Shown one piece after another: positions 29,001 through 41,348 of a stretch of 64,000 nucleotides of DNA. How positions within the stretch are numbered: the first letter of the stretch is position 1; each line of letters begins with the position of its first letter. The stretch is from Cyanoderma ruficeps (Eukaryota > Chordata > Aves > Passeriformes > Timaliidae), in contig VZDJ01000090.1 in the NCBI GenBank assembly GCA_008694505.1, forward strand, positions 12,011,316-12,075,315, given 5' to 3'. The notes below the pieces were generated by a model. The model did not search any database. It was not told the DNA's origin and was given only the letters and a program-made list of their open reading frames with translations. The translations under genes were made by a program, and so were the position numbers.

Positions 29001-32000
29001 TTAATTTGCTTTAAAATTTCTTGAAGCCTTTTTTTCTCTTGTATGTTATGATACAATGGCAAATATCCAGTTCATTCTCTGAAACACCTGAGATGCATGT
29101 AAAAATAATATCTTCAATGCATTGAAAACATATTTAAAAAAACAACAAAAACTTGACCTGAAACTTCTTGGTTATGCAAGCTGATAGTCATTTATAAACA
29201 ACACCTGTTATTTAATTAGTTGCAGAACTGTTGTACTCATTACAATGGATTGAAGAATTGGAGAATCCTCCTTACCTGCTTCTGGAATATCTTCATATGT
29301 TAGAAGAGATGCACATCACATATGAGGAGTTCAGTGCTCTGAGTAGTACAGCTAGCCTGCAGCAAACTATATTTGAAAGGTATGTGAGAGCAATTGAAAC
29401 AACTCTTAGCTCTGTCTTCACAGTTTGTGTTGTATAGAGTGCCACTATATTTCCATCTATGTGTTGATTCAAAATGCATTCAAATGCTTTTGTGATGAAC
29501 CATAAGCAGCTGTATATGTTAACCAGGGTCTTTCCTTCTTCTTTGAAGATCAGAGGAACATGGAAGACTCTGGTCCTTAACCATGGCCAAAGTGATCCAT
29601 GCTGAGAACGCTGTATCCTGGGAGAGGAAAGAACTTTTCAAGACAACAGAAGGGTATCTTAATACTGCTGCCTATAAACTTGCAGTTTGTTGTGAATATT
29701 GATAGTGTGAAATGATCCTGATTCTGACCATTGACAACTGAAGGCTGAAAATGAAGTGGTACATGTGTATGGCATGTGAAAGTCAGACTTGGTTTAGCAT
29801 GTGGGGTTAGTTATGTCAGAAGATATTACATCATTAGGAACTAACTGATACTTTGTTTCCTAGATCAGTTTTTGGGTTTGTTTCATTCCTGGTGTTTTGT
29901 TTGTGTGAATAGGTTCCTTCCTTTAACAGAGGGCAGACTGCATACACTTCAGTGTTTATCACCTTTCTTAAATGAGGAAGAAAAGAGGGAACTTGTCTTT
30001 CATTGTGTGGCCAAACTTATGACATGTACACAGACAGAACTTTCCAGCACTGACGGTGAGTATGTTCTTACCTCGGTCTAGTTCTTTGGAATTTAAGAAC
30101 ATTATTTTGTAATAACTTTTGCTTTTAGATAAAACATATTTACTGTAATATTTGCTTTTCCTAGAAAGAAATGCTTTCTCAGTTTGCCTATTTCTTCTAG
30201 ACTGTTTGTCACAGTAATTTTCTGCCTCATTCAGAAAGTACAGGCTCTACTGCCAGATACAAAATTAGAACAAAAAGATTCAGGTTGACAGTAGTAAAAG
30301 CATCCTGATGCTGCTTCTAGTTTGATCTATCTTATATAAGCATGTCTGTAAATATCAAAGTTTTCAGTGAACCATTTAGGCTTTACACAGCATGCAAAAA
30401 TATTACTATTGTCAACTGGTTATGATTGTCTTTAGATACTTTGCCAAGAACTCTTTTACAGTTTACGTGTAGTTTTTGAGTAGCTCCTCCAACTGAAATT
30501 TGCACTACATTAACTGTCTGAAGCTGTGGAAAATCACTTAAGAGGTGGCTGGGAGGTATTACGATATTGCTTTGAATATAGCCACTTAATTTGGGTCTGA
30601 GTTTTCACAAACTTCCTGCTTTTCAAGAAAATTATTTGGAAATGCTCACACACAGTCCTCCTATCTGTATGAATTAGATGTCATTTAAGAGGAAAGTCCT
30701 TTCTGTTTTTATCCCTCATTGCTTTTGTGTGTTCTTGCACACACTCTTATTGATCAGTCTATATGGAAACTGAAATGTAGGTTTGGTATTTTCTAACAGA
30801 ATGGTGCTTACTTAAACTGAAAAAACCCCTATCTTTGGTTACTTTAGACTATGGACATCTGTCCCTTAGCAACGTTCTCAGGATTTCAGATAAGATCTTC
30901 AAATGAATGTTCTTCAGATGTGAAAATTGTCAGTCTTAGTATCACATAGAAATTGAGAGGAATCTTAAAATTCTCTACTGTGATAATTTCCTACTCTTTC
31001 AACTTAGTTGAGGCTTCCTGGCTTTCTAAGTGAACCAGTGAGGCAAACAAATGTGTCTGTGAATCTCCAAATAAAAGAAAATGGAAGAATCCTCACTTCT
31101 ACTCTGTTGTGGAGGCCTTTTATTTGTAATTGATGTTTCCCTTCTACTACTTCTCAGTTTTCTAGGGATTCCTGAGCAGAACATATATGTCCAAATTCAC
31201 GTTAAGTGGGATGTAGGTTGTAGGCTTACTATTCCAATGGTGTCTTTCTTTCAGGGCAACTGAAAAAAAACGCTGCTGAATTTGTTTAAGTGAAGCAGGG
31301 GTTTGTTTGGTTGGTTTTGCTATGCATATGTAATACTTTACCTTATTTTTTTGTCATCGTTGTTGGAAATGTTCATTTACTCCAAGAAATCTAGATAAAT
31401 ACCACTCTTAAAAATGGAAAATAGTACTAATGCAACAGCTGTACTTCACTCCAAAAGTAAAAATTAACATTCTGACTAGAACTCCAATTAACATTCCAGT
31501 AATATTAGAATTCACAACTTTCAGTTCATTGTCCTAACTATCTGTTCAAATTATTGCTTAGCATTCTGTATTTTTAGTAGCAAAAGAAATTTTAATCTTA
31601 GTAGGTATCTTTCCTTTTTTTAAATTTTATAAACTAGCACTCTTACAGGAGCTGGGGTTTTTTTAAGTTTGGATTGGATGTTGTATTTTGATTTTTTGAT
31701 TTGATTTAATGTGGATTAAGTGTTCAAAGAAAAAAGCTTAGGTATTGTCCAAACTGTCTTACGATATTTAAAGTAAGTTCTATTGACACACATTCTAATG
31801 TTTGTTGTGTCTTGGTAATTAAAAGTATTGAGTTCACATTTTTATTATGTCATAGGAGCATTTGGGTGTCTTTCCATTTTGAACTCCTGCTTGAAGGATA
31901 GAAGTATTGATTGTGATCATCTACTACCTGCAATATTGAAAATCATATTATCTTGGAAAAATGATAATGAGGACAGCTTTCTCTTTAGCTGGTGGGTGCT

Positions 32001-35000
32001 AAAATTTGACTTTTTTTTCCCTTATTTCTAAGACAAGAGTTTAAAAATAGAGACTAGTTATTAATTCAAACAAAATCAATCTGTACAACTGCCATCTACT
32101 GTTCTAATATTACATATTTAAGCTTTTGTAGAAACCTTGGTTTAATATATCTGTTATTAGGTATTTACTAACTCATACTGCAGAAAATTACCTGGATGGT
32201 TGAAGGCTGGAAAACTAAGGAGCTCTGTAAGTGCTTTTGAAAGATGTCAACTGCTCTGAAATGCATTCAGAACCAACTAACTTTTGTAGGTGTTGCTGGA
32301 TATTCAGTTCCAGTTCTGGATTTTGGTAGCAGGAGGAAAACTTGCATACCCAACTTCGGTGTCTGTCTTGTAAAATTATGGACACAAAAATGTAACTTGA
32401 AAAGCTTCCAGCAAAGAGTGATAATTTACTGAGAGGTTGTTTTGTTGGTTTTTTTTTTACTATAGTGAGAAAAATCCAGGCAACAAAGGTTTGAAATAAT
32501 CATAAAACCATTGAGGGGTCTGGGTTGGAAGGGACCTTAAAGCTCATCCAGTTGCATGGGCAGGGACACCTTCCATAAGACCAAGTTCCTCCAAGGTCCA
32601 TCCAACTTGGCCTTCAACACTTCCAGGAATGGGGCAGCCACAGCTCCTCTGGCAACCTGTGCCAGGGCCTCCCTCACAGGGAAGAATTTCTTCCTAATAA
32701 TCTAAACCTATAATGTATAATATTTGGAGACTTGAGGACTAATATGTTTTCCTAAATCAGTAACTTAAAATTATTGTTTTTCTTCTTTTTCTTGCTTTGG
32801 TTTATTTAAATTTGCTCAAATTCGTAGTTTGTGTAAGTATATTGCTTGAGCAAATGTGTAAACTGTAGAAGTGTATGAATCTGTAATTCAGTAATCATAT
32901 TAAGACTTGGCAGCTAATGTAGTACTCTGCCTTTGAAAGACAGAATACAAAAAGCACATAGGGCACAGCATGGTGGTGCCAGACAAATTTGTCCTGTGAG
33001 GAGGAGTGAAGGCAAGAATATAAATACTCACATCTACAACGTGAAGCTGTATAAAGCTTTGGTTGTATTTTTATTACAGCAATCTGAAAGAAGCAAGTGC
33101 TCAATTGCTTGGTTTCAACATTGAGATGATGCGTTACCTTCCCTTGTTGCTGAAATATTCCACAGCTCCTTTGGCTGATAACGAGTGGGACTTTTTGATG
33201 TGCTCCATGCTGGCTTGGTTAGAGGTAATATGGAAGCATCCTCACTTTTAATGTACTTACCTTTTTGATTATTCCCTGCATATGGCAGGGACACGGTTAT
33301 CCCAGCGTACCAGATACTTGACGCGATGTTAAAAAGAATTGCACAAAATCCTGTTTATGTTGGGCTTTGGACAAAGGCCATATGTGTTTAAAAGCACAAG
33401 CAATTATATTGTCCTGTTTCTTTTTGTGTATGGAGACAAAATCAGTTCACTCTTCAAGTAATATGGTATTTAATAATGGCGTTGATACTTGGAGAATAAT
33501 TTTGAAATGTTTGCTGTAGGTCTCTATCTTGAAAAATAATATTCCCTTAAGACACATTCTAACATGGTACATCAAAATTAACTGAATAAAAAGCAATGTC
33601 TGCATTTCATTTGATCTAACTGATCACATGAAATATCAAAGTCATATTCTAATGCTGTTAGGAAACAGATCAGTAGTCAGTGCACTACTTCCTGATTAAT
33701 CAAATAAAGATACAGAATGTCACTCTCTGTCACCTGTGCATTTAGAAGGCCAGGCTGGAAACTTCTTGTGACCTTTCTTGGTCTCAGGATTAATCTTCCC
33801 TAATGGTATGTGTGTCAACTATTTATTTTGTTTAAAAACAAAGACAAAACTTTTAAGAAAATCTTGTTGTGTAGACTAAGTAGGAAATAATTTTGATTGA
33901 TAATGATACTCCTTTTTGACAGAACTAGTAAGAACAAAAATAAAAAGGAAGCAGCTGTGTTGGGGGAGAGGAAATATTCTCCTGATAGCCACTTCAGTAA
34001 TTTCCAGTTTTTAGTAGCATGTTGTTCTTTGAATTTTCTTTTTGTCATTATAAGGAAGCTTATATAATGGAAACAATCCATGGTTCTAAATGTTGGTGAG
34101 GCTTGGAAATTCATTTCAGAAAGTCTGATTAAAGTACAAGTTCTATTTTTAAGCACACCTCTCGGCCCCACATAATTTTCAAATGGTTCTTGCAATTGAA
34201 TCATTTTTGAAATTACACTTTCTGGTGTAGACAGGAAATGTGAAACATATTTTAAAACAAATTTATGGTTAAGAAATCTTCTTCTGTGTTTATTTCCTCC
34301 TAGACAACAAGTGAGAGCCGTTTGCTTTACCATGTCCCACTTGTGCAGATTTTTGCTTGTGTCAGTTGTGACTTGGCATCTGCCCTTAGCACTTACTTTG
34401 AGGCTGCAGCTCCTGACACTACTGCAAATCTTCCTAAGAACTTGGTCAGTGAATGGAAGGAATTCTTTTCTGAGGGAATTCACAATTTGCTGTTACCTTT
34501 GTTGGTGAAAATCACAGGCAAGTATATGATAAGGGGATAACAGCCAGACTGTTCTGAAATAGAACTGAACAGGCCACATTTTTGAATTTATAGGAATATA
34601 GAGTTTATAGGAATATAGGAGAATATAGGAAAATAGAGTTTATAACAAGTCAGTTTTTCAACACTTCCTGCTAATTAGTAAAGTGCTTGCGTGTAACGTA
34701 GAGATTGTTAAGATTTGATGGAACCTGCCAAGTGCAGTCCTGAGTTGTTTCCAGCAGAGCTTGTTTATGGCATCATTCATACAATCTGCATCACAGCTTG
34801 TCTTCTTTTAAATAGGAGAAACCAAAAATGCATCAGAAGGCTCTTTTCAGAACTCTGTGTTAACATCTTTGGGTGAAGCTCTAACTTACATCTCAAAGGA
34901 CCAGTTGTTAAACCATAAGCTGCCACCAAAGTTTGTTGCAGGCCAGAAGACAAATCTTCCAGATAAACTCCAGACTCTACTGAACACACTCTCTCCATTG

Positions 35001-38000
35001 TTGCTTTTCCGGGCCCGACCTGTACAGGTTTCTGTCTACCATATGCTGCATAAGTAAGACGCAACAAATTTTTCACTCTCATCACCTCTCAACCCTCCTG
35101 CCCCTTTTTTTTTAACAATGTGCTATAGAATATGCACTTGTAGCAAAATCGTGTTCCATTATGGGAGAAAATCTTCAACTGAGCAATTTGTGTTCTTTTT
35201 TGGAGGGCACTATATAAAACTATGAATGCTAAAGTTAATTGTATTTGTAGACTTAATAAAGGTAATTATTTTTAGCCCTTATTTTAGCACTCATAGAATC
35301 CTAAAATGTTAACTGAAATATTGCAGGTTGGATCTGGGCCTGACACTAGCATTAAATAATGTGACATTTTTATTTTCACTAATTTAGGTAAGAAAGTGAA
35401 TACAGATAGGTAGAATTCTTGTGAACTTCTTGGATGTTTCTAATACCTAGAGGGACAATACAGAATTTGAAAAATATGTGCATTTGGCTCCCCAAGATGT
35501 AGACTGCAGCGCAGATGGCTTAAGCCAGCCACCATTATCTTTCACTTGTACTGAGGCATAAAGTTGCAATAGCTTTATTGTGGTAGAGAATTTTGTTTTA
35601 GCATGACTCAGGAAAAGTAAGAGGTCTGAAAAGAGAAGTGAGCAAGGATGCATGCTCATTAGCTGTCACTCATGAACCGTCTTTCCAATGGTGACATGTC
35701 TCCAAAAGATTCTGTGTTGTTGTTAAGGAATAACTGCCATTATTTTGTTGCCTGTCAGTAATGTTGACGTTGATAAGCAAAGAGCTATGCATCGCATATA
35801 TTAAAATAGTTTATTAAAAATTATTTAAAAATTTAACCTGATTTCCTTTCCATATTTCTATAGATTAATGCCTGAATTGCCTAAATTTGATGACGAAGAT
35901 CTCAAGTCCTATGGTGACGAAGAGGAGGAATTGGCATTGTGTGTATTTTTTCCCTCACTTTTTATAAGACTGTCTTCCATATTTTTGAAATGTGTTAAAA
36001 GATGGAACTGTGCAGCAGAGTAGCTGTGAGCCAGGAGGTGTTAAAAAATTGCATAGCTATGAGAATAAGGTTATAAATAGTTAAAATATTAAATATTTTG
36101 GTCCTATCTGCCTTTTCACTGAAACCGGAGAGAGTGTTTGCTGTTGTTTTTATGTGCAGTTACTGGACTAAATGCCATATATATGCTTTATGGTAGAAAA
36201 TCTTGTCAAATTTTTACTTGTATTCAGAATGTGCCCATCTGCACAGGTAAATTCAGTTACTTGAAACTGAACAAAATTAACATGTGTGTTTTATAGAGCT
36301 TGAATCCAGTGAAGTTTCTGGTTTGAAGAGGGAATGTGGTAACGGGTTGAAATTTCTTTTTAACCTCAGCCCAATGATTAATACTTTTCCTAACTGCAGA
36401 GCTGCAATAGGCTTTTCAACCCAGAGCCAACAGTGATTAGGAGATCATTGTTCAGTTGCTTGCTCCTTTGTTGGTGTGACTCCAGAAAAAGCGAGCAAAG
36501 CAGCTATCCATGATGTAGGTTAAATCAGCTCAGCCATAGACCACTCTCAGATTAAGTGATCAGCATTCAGTTTAAATTGGTTTTCTAAGAAGGTAAAAAC
36601 ACCAACTATCCCATTCAAGGAAAAAGAAGAAATTTTAAAAAGAGTAAATTGTCCTGCAGTAAAAGGCCCATTTTATGTTTACGTGCATAGCTTTACTTTC
36701 ATGGCTTCCTAGGAAGGCTATGAACAGAATTTCAGTTCATGCCGTGCTCAAGATTTGTGTTTACTATTCCGATAACATTTTTCCGCAGATCACCTCCAGC
36801 AGCTCTTATGACTATCCTGGCCACTCAAGAACTCTTGCTAGAAAACATCCTGGAATGCATTCCAGTTGGAAAATTTGCAGTTATTGAACCCCTGAGCGAT
36901 GAGTTCTGCCTTGTTCTCGGGTATCTTCTCACTTGGAAGTTAACATTAGCTTTCTTTAAAGCAGCTTCTTCTCAGGTATATTTTCAGAGTCTTCTTTTTT
37001 AACTGAATTTCTTAACCTATTTATTTAGTTTCAGTCTTGAAGTTTCATCCAGTCTTTTTCTTTTAATTATGTAACTTCTTAGCCCTTGTTTTTGTGAAAG
37101 TAGTGAAAATTCTGAAAGCACCAATAGACTTAGGTTTCTGCACCACTGTATTTGAGCATGGTAAAATTACAGCAATGAGAAACTAAGATTCATGAAAAGA
37201 TTATTCTTTCTTGCATTTTCAAACAAGCTTGGTATATACTAAAATCTTCTAATCATGGTGCAGAGAACTAAACTTACCTTCTCAACATTAGTTCTGAATC
37301 ACAGTGTTGCTCTTCCTCCCTGCAAGGACATATTTGTATTATTTACAGAGTAAACTGTATTTGATGTGTTTTGTTTTTTCTGTGATTTGTTTTCAATGCT
37401 ACCAGCTGCGAGTTCTCTACTCACAATACCTTAGAAGAACTAAAAGCTTGAATAAACTGCTTTATCACTTGTTCAGGCTTATGCCTGAAAACCCTGTCTT
37501 TCCTGGGCCAACTTCAGAAGTTCCAAATAAGGACACAAAAACCTTCTTTACTGAAGAGCTTCATTTAGATGTTAAAGGTTAGTAAAAATTGTATTTGTCC
37601 ATTTGAGAGGGTTGTTGTATTTCAATAAGCTTTTTTTCTTAAAAATACTTATTTAGAAAATCTTAACTATAAAACAAATAGAGAGACAAATACATACATA
37701 TGTTTAATAATCATCAGCTAACACTCTGCATTTGAAACTTAAACAAAGTTGACATATTTATCAGAGAAACCAAGAAAAACAAAACCCAGCAATAATACAT
37801 TACTGCTACCGAATCCTGAACGTAATGATTCAAAAACACTAGAAATGTGTGATCTATTGTGGAACCATTGCTTCCAGATATATTTTTTAATACTAAATAA
37901 AAAAATATTTTCTTGCATTTTAATATATAAATTCAAAATATTAAAAAATACTTTTTAAAAAATGTTTAAGATGTTAAATTGTGTGTTGTTTTTGTCATGC

Positions 38001-41000
38001 TGTTCAGAAGACCCAGTTTATCACTGATGATGAGAGAAGATATGCTACTGTTTTTTTAGCTGAGAGACATGAAAAAGAGAATCAGATTTTTAAGTCCCTT
38101 CATTAAAATTTTTTAATGTACCTACGCAGGTATAAGCAAGGAAATGAAGTTTCCGTTTCTTAATTTTTTGCTTGGACATCCCTGTATGTTGCAGAACAAT
38201 TGATCTGGATGACAATAAGAAAGATTTACTAACATGACATCCCAAGGGAGTCTTCCCTTATTTCATCATAGAATCTAAGACCCCTGGGATCATCCAAGTT
38301 CACTCTTTGAACACCACCATGCCCACTAAACCATATCACAAAGTGCCCCATCTGCATGTTTTTTTAATACCTCCACTTCCCTGAGCAGCCTATTCCAATG
38401 CTTATCCACTCCTTCAGCAAAGAATTTTTTTCCTAATATCCAACCTGAACCTCTGTTGGTGGAACTTGAGGCCATTTCTATACATGCCTGCAAAGCTCAG
38501 CTGTCCTTCAAATACGTTATTGTTTGTTTGCTCCAAAGTGAGTGTTTTGTGATCTCTACAATATAAAATTATTGTTGATTTCTGGTGTCGACTTGGAGTT
38601 CAGTCTCTAAATTAGAAGGTGAGTTCCAAGGTGCAGAGTGTCAGACTAAGGAACAAAGAAACCAGCCTGGGGAAGAAGGGCTGAGTCAAACAAGCCCTTA
38701 GAAGAGCAATAATAGGAACATGTACATGAAATTCCAGTTACCACAATTATATTGGAATCAGAATTTTTGTATGTGGTGTGGAGGCACCAACATCTGTCAC
38801 TAATGTATTAAGAGTATCTCAACACCTTTTCTTTCCCTCGCAGGGACAGGGGTGCTGTCATCCCAGATCCCACACTTGGCCTGCTCTGTGTACCATATAA
38901 CGCTGAAAGATCTGCCAGCCATGGTGAGACTGTGGTGGAATAGCTGTGAGAAGCGTGTCTTCAATGTTGTGGATAAATTCACAAGCAAATATGTCAGCAG
39001 TGTGCTCTCCTCCCAGGAAATATCTTCTGTTCAGACTAGCACACAGTTATTTAATGGCATGACAGTAAGACTTTTTCTCCTTTCTTCTTATTTACTTGAG
39101 TTTTTTGTGAACATTTCGAGAAATTTCACTTCTCAGAATCAGACTGTGGTTCTGTTTTATATGATTGCAATTTTGTTCTTCTAAATAACTGATTGAACAT
39201 AATTTTGCTTAGTATCAATAAATTAAATTGATGTTTATTAATATTCTGCTTGGAAAAACATGAAATAGTGGATTTTAGGATGTTGAAGAAGTTGAGGAAG
39301 TAAGTGGAAGGTACTGCTATCAATATACTATTTCTTTGTTTATTAAAAGGTGTAATCAATCAGTAGATTGAAAACTGGCTGGTAATTTCTTTTTAGTTTA
39401 CTGAGATATTAATAGATTTTTGTATTCTTTGAAAAAAGTGTTTGTCTGATCTAAGATTAGAGATGCCAAGTATCTCTCTGTGACATTTTTTAATTTGTGT
39501 ATCTTTTTCAAAGGTAAAAGCTCGGTCTGCAGCACGAGAAGTCATTGCAACTTATTCTGTTGATGATATCTTTATTGAACTAATAATACAGCTTCCATCA
39601 AATTATCCACTGGGATCCATAACAGTTGAGAGTGGAAAGAGGGTTGGTGTGGCTGTACAGCAGTGGCGCAATTGGATGCTACAGTTAAGCACTTATCTTA
39701 CACATCAGGTGAATTGAAATAAAGCTCCTAGCTTTGAAAACTTAAAGAGTCCTTATAGCAGAAAAATATTCCACTACTGTATAGATCTGTGTCATAGATC
39801 TCATCAGTAGATTGCAAAGGCCTTCATAGAATCGGGTCACGCTTACAATCTGCCTTTCTCCAGATACATAAACAGAGATAAAATTATCAGCCTACTGGGT
39901 CCTATTAAATCCAGAGCCCAAGTTAAAAATTTATATCTCTTAAGAGGTAAGCCAGTGTTTGTCCCGCATGGCAGTACCACCTCAACTATAATTTGAAAAA
40001 AACACAACAACAAAAATCAAAACTAAAAACCCCGTCCATGGAATTTTATAAAGGACTGATGGTTGCTGAAATTGTATCATCTGTGGTTAGAACAAACAAA
40101 ACAGTGATTGAAAATTTCAAAATCCCTTTTTAAGTGCTCCTGAGTACACACTTCCTGCTCTGATGAATACTCACTTTTCTGTAGATTCAGAGTATTATAA
40201 AGTATGCACTGCATGTATTGCATGTCATTTCAGATTATAAATCCTTCAGGCTTTGTTTCCTTCATGTTTTTATGACTACAACAGGAATAGTCCAAAGGAG
40301 TTCTACAGTATTAATAGCTCTTTTCCCTCTGTTAGAATGGAAGTATTATGGAAGGCTTATCTCTGTGGAAAAATAATGTGGATAAACGTTTTGAAGGCGT
40401 TGAAGATTGCATGATCTGTTTTTCAGTCATTCATGGTTCAAACTATTCTCTTCCCAAAAAAGCTTGCAGAACATGCAAGAAGAAGTTTCATTCAGCTTGC
40501 TTGGTAAGTACCTGGAGTAAATCTTTTTAAATAGGCAAATATCATAGATTCGTAGAGCAGTTTGGATTGGAAGGGACCTTAAAGCTCATCTGTTCCAACC
40601 TCCTGCCATGGGCAGGGACACCTTCCACTAGACCAAGTTGCTCCAAGCCTCATCCAGCCTGGCTATCCAGAAACTTCTACTGTATTACCAACAATTTTCC
40701 ACTTTGTCATTGGAGTATCTGGGATTACCTGCACTCATAAATTATTTCTGTGGATTTTATACTAAGATGTAAGGGCAGAGATGTAATGAGAGAAGAGCTG
40801 CTACACAGTGTGTGTCTAATATGTGTGTATACAAATGCATATGTACGTATATACACATACATACATGCACAAGTGAAAAGGGGTTTTTTACTCTTTGTTG
40901 TTGGGTTTTTTATAAGTATAGTTAATGTTTTGATAGTTACATTCACGGAATCACAGAATTAACTAGGTTAGAAAAGACATTTGAAATCAAGTCCAACCTA

Positions 41001-41348
41001 TGACCTAACACCACCTTGTCAGCTGGGCCATGACACTAAGTGCCACATCCAGTCTTTTCTTAAACATCTCCAGGGACAATGACTCCACCACCTCCCTGGG
41101 CAGCCCAGTGCAATGCTTAATCACTCCTTTGTGAAGGACTTCTTCCTGTTGTCCAGTCTAAACCTGCCCTGGTGCAGCTTAACAACACAGATCCCTGGCA
41201 ATAATGGTTATTATTGATGATATACTAGTGTTTCTGATACTCAGCTTGCCTTAGTATATTAAACAGATGTATTTCTCTTTTTCAGTACAAATGGTTCTCA
41301 TCCAGCAACAAATCAACGTGTCCACTCTGTCGAGAGACATTCTTGTGA
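10783..41348 (+). CDS. LTN1: LTN1, listerin E3 ubiquitin-protein ligase (complete, 30 coding exons)
   Basis: Listerin binds 60S ribosomes stalled with peptidyl-tRNA, together with NEMF, and ubiquitinates the nascent chain (ribosome-associated quality control, cytosol). Exons: 10783-10824, 12456-12659, 12973-13071, 14041-14271, 15232-15284, 15724-15904, 16563-16736, 17798-17988, 19162-19300, 20022-20798, 21276-21317, 22537-22729, 25619-25858, 26853-27006, 27244-27394, 28086-28287, 29220-29379, 29549-29653, 29913-30055, 31856-31991, 33080-33224, 34304-34517, 34816-35053, 35864-35938, 36789-36975, 37406-37577, 38844-39064, 39514-39708, 40336-40503, 41286-41348. They total 5295 nt (1764 aa; I recall human as 1766 aa) and every phase closes. 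The N-terminus is [14 protein letters not shown], followed by the GTSQSDLGY block and long HEAT-like helical repeats. An RWD-like region (exons 28-29) and a RING close the protein. All junctions are GT/AG except one GC/AG. Confidence 0.97.
11883..12265 (-). mobile_element. CR1-type LINE 3' fragment in LTN1 intron 1
   Basis: Reverse-oriented CR1: ACAGAATAGTTTGGGTTGGA, then CCATGGACAGGGACACCTCC, TCCAAGCCCCATCCAACCTG and ACTTCCAGGGATGGGGCAGC, running back to a GCTGAGCAGCCCCAACT block. Confidence 0.92.
13358..13459 (+). repeat. first copy of a dispersed repeat of about 100 bp (LTN1 intron 3)
   Basis: Begins GATTCCAGAAAG and contains GACTAATATTTGACCAGA. The same order of blocks recurs at 16049-16150 with scattered differences. 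It does not look like CR1. Confidence 0.7.
14405..14612 (-). mobile_element. CR1-type LINE 3' fragment in LTN1 intron 4
   Basis: Reverse CR1 tail: ATCATAGGATGATTTAGG, then CTAGACCAGGTTGCTCCAAG and TTCCAGGGATGGGGAAGCC. It ends near GATGAATTTCTT. Confidence 0.9.
16049..16150 (+). repeat. second copy of the dispersed repeat of about 100 bp (LTN1 intron 6)
   Basis: Begins GATTCCAGAAAG and contains GACTAATGTCTGACCAGAG. It is aligned throughout with 13358-13459. Confidence 0.7.
18745..18800 (+). repeat. T/C-rich low-complexity tract
   Basis: Pyrimidine run of TTTC and TTCC units in LTN1 intron 8. Confidence 0.8.
19428..19755 (-). mobile_element. CR1-type LINE 3' fragment, distinct subfamily
   Basis: Reverse-oriented, in LTN1 intron 9: CACAGAATTGTCAAGACTGG, CATCCAGTCCCACCATCAGC, CTTCCCTGGGCAGCTTATTC and a 5'-ward GTTGTAGAGAGCAATG block. 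The wording differs from the CR1 copies carrying CCATGGGCAGGGACACC, so it is another subfamily. Confidence 0.85.
20022..20798 (+). CDS. LTN1: LTN1 exon 10 (largest, 259 codons)
   Basis: Starts [13 protein letters not shown] and ends with the LDDLVK codons before GTATGA. It carries the charged, poorly conserved linker of the HEAT-repeat body, with stretches such as [11 protein letters not shown], followed by the conserved helix [18 protein letters not shown]. It is in frame with both neighbours. The extra length and low conservation are normal for this part of listerin. Confidence 0.95.
22308..22498 (+). mobile_element. CR1-type LINE 3' end abutting an LTN1 acceptor
   Basis: Plus-oriented tail: CCTGGAAGTGTTCAAGGCCA, then GGAGCAACCTGGTCTAGTGG, CCCTTCCAAGCCAAACCATT and CTATTATTCTATA. 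It stops 38 bp before LTN1 exon 12. Confidence 0.92.
22740..23265 (+). mobile_element. candidate endogenous-retrovirus LTR fragment (solo)
   Basis: A GC- and pyrimidine-rich island of about 500 bp begins just after the exon 12 donor, inside an AT-rich intron. It has LTR-like features: CT-rich stretches, a poly(A) signal AATAAA at 23092-23097, and a following AACTGATCTGGTGTCAAGAC block resembling an R/U5 transition. No coding region, primer-binding site or clear target-site duplication was found, so the borders are approximate and the assignment is tentative. Confidence 0.45.
28400..28520 (+). repeat. G/T-rich low-complexity tract
   Basis: Runs of GGGGGTTGGG and GTTTTTTGTTTTG in LTN1 intron 16. 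The open frame across it is compositional only. Confidence 0.7.
32497..32705 (-). mobile_element. CR1-type LINE 3' fragment in LTN1 intron 20
   Basis: Reverse tail: TCATAAAACCATTGAGGGGT, GGTTGGAAGGGACCTTAAAG and GGGCAGCCACAGCTCCTCTG, ending near GGGAAGAATTTCTTCC. Confidence 0.92.
34517..34519 (+). other. LTN1: GC-AG splice donor of LTN1 intron 22
   Basis: The exon must end at G34517 to give the Gly codon shared with exon 23 (G|GA). The next bases are GCAAGT, the standard GC-type donor consensus, and the acceptor is a normal AAATAG at 34815. No in-frame GT alternative restores the conserved reading. Confidence 0.85.
34587..34643. repeat. short tandem repeat TTTATAGGAATATAG
   Basis: Imperfect copies of a unit of about 16 bp with truncated GAATATAGGA units between them, just inside LTN1 intron 22. 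Confidence 0.75.
38266..38540 (-). mobile_element. CR1-type LINE 3' fragment in LTN1 intron 26
   Basis: Reverse tail starting TCATAGAATCTAAGACCCCT, with AACACCACCATGCCCACTAA and CCCTGAGCAGCCTATTCCAA. It is of the same general subfamily as 19428-19755. Confidence 0.85.
40336..41348 (+). CDS. LTN1: LTN1 exons 29-30: C-terminal RING domain
   Basis: Exon 29 (40336-40503) and exon 30 (41286-41348) encode the catalytic RING that recruits the E2. Ligands in order are CMIC, ACRTC, KFH, SAC and TCPLC, a C4HC3 arrangement, split by the intron after SACL. The protein ends CRETFL followed by TGA at 41346-41348; the human protein ends ETFF as I recall. All eight zinc ligands are present, so the ligase should be active. 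The intervening intron contains two CR1 fragments. Confidence 0.96.
40543..40672 (-). mobile_element. CR1-type LINE 3' end, short
   Basis: ATAGATTCGTAGAGCAGTTT, GGATTGGAAGGGACCTTAAA and CCATGGGCAGGGACACCTTC; truncated after ATCCAGCCTGGC. Confidence 0.9.
40944..41190 (-). mobile_element. CR1-type LINE 3' end
   Basis: Reverse tail: CACGGAATCACAGAATTAAC, CCTAACACCACCTTGTCAGC and CCACCTCCCTGGGCAGCCCA. It lies in the last LTN1 intron. Confidence 0.9.

Noticed and set aside
33815..34483. 222-codon minus-strand open frame
   Set aside because: It lies antisense across LTN1 exon 22 and adjoining intron, has intron-like composition at one end and matches no family; a shadow frame.
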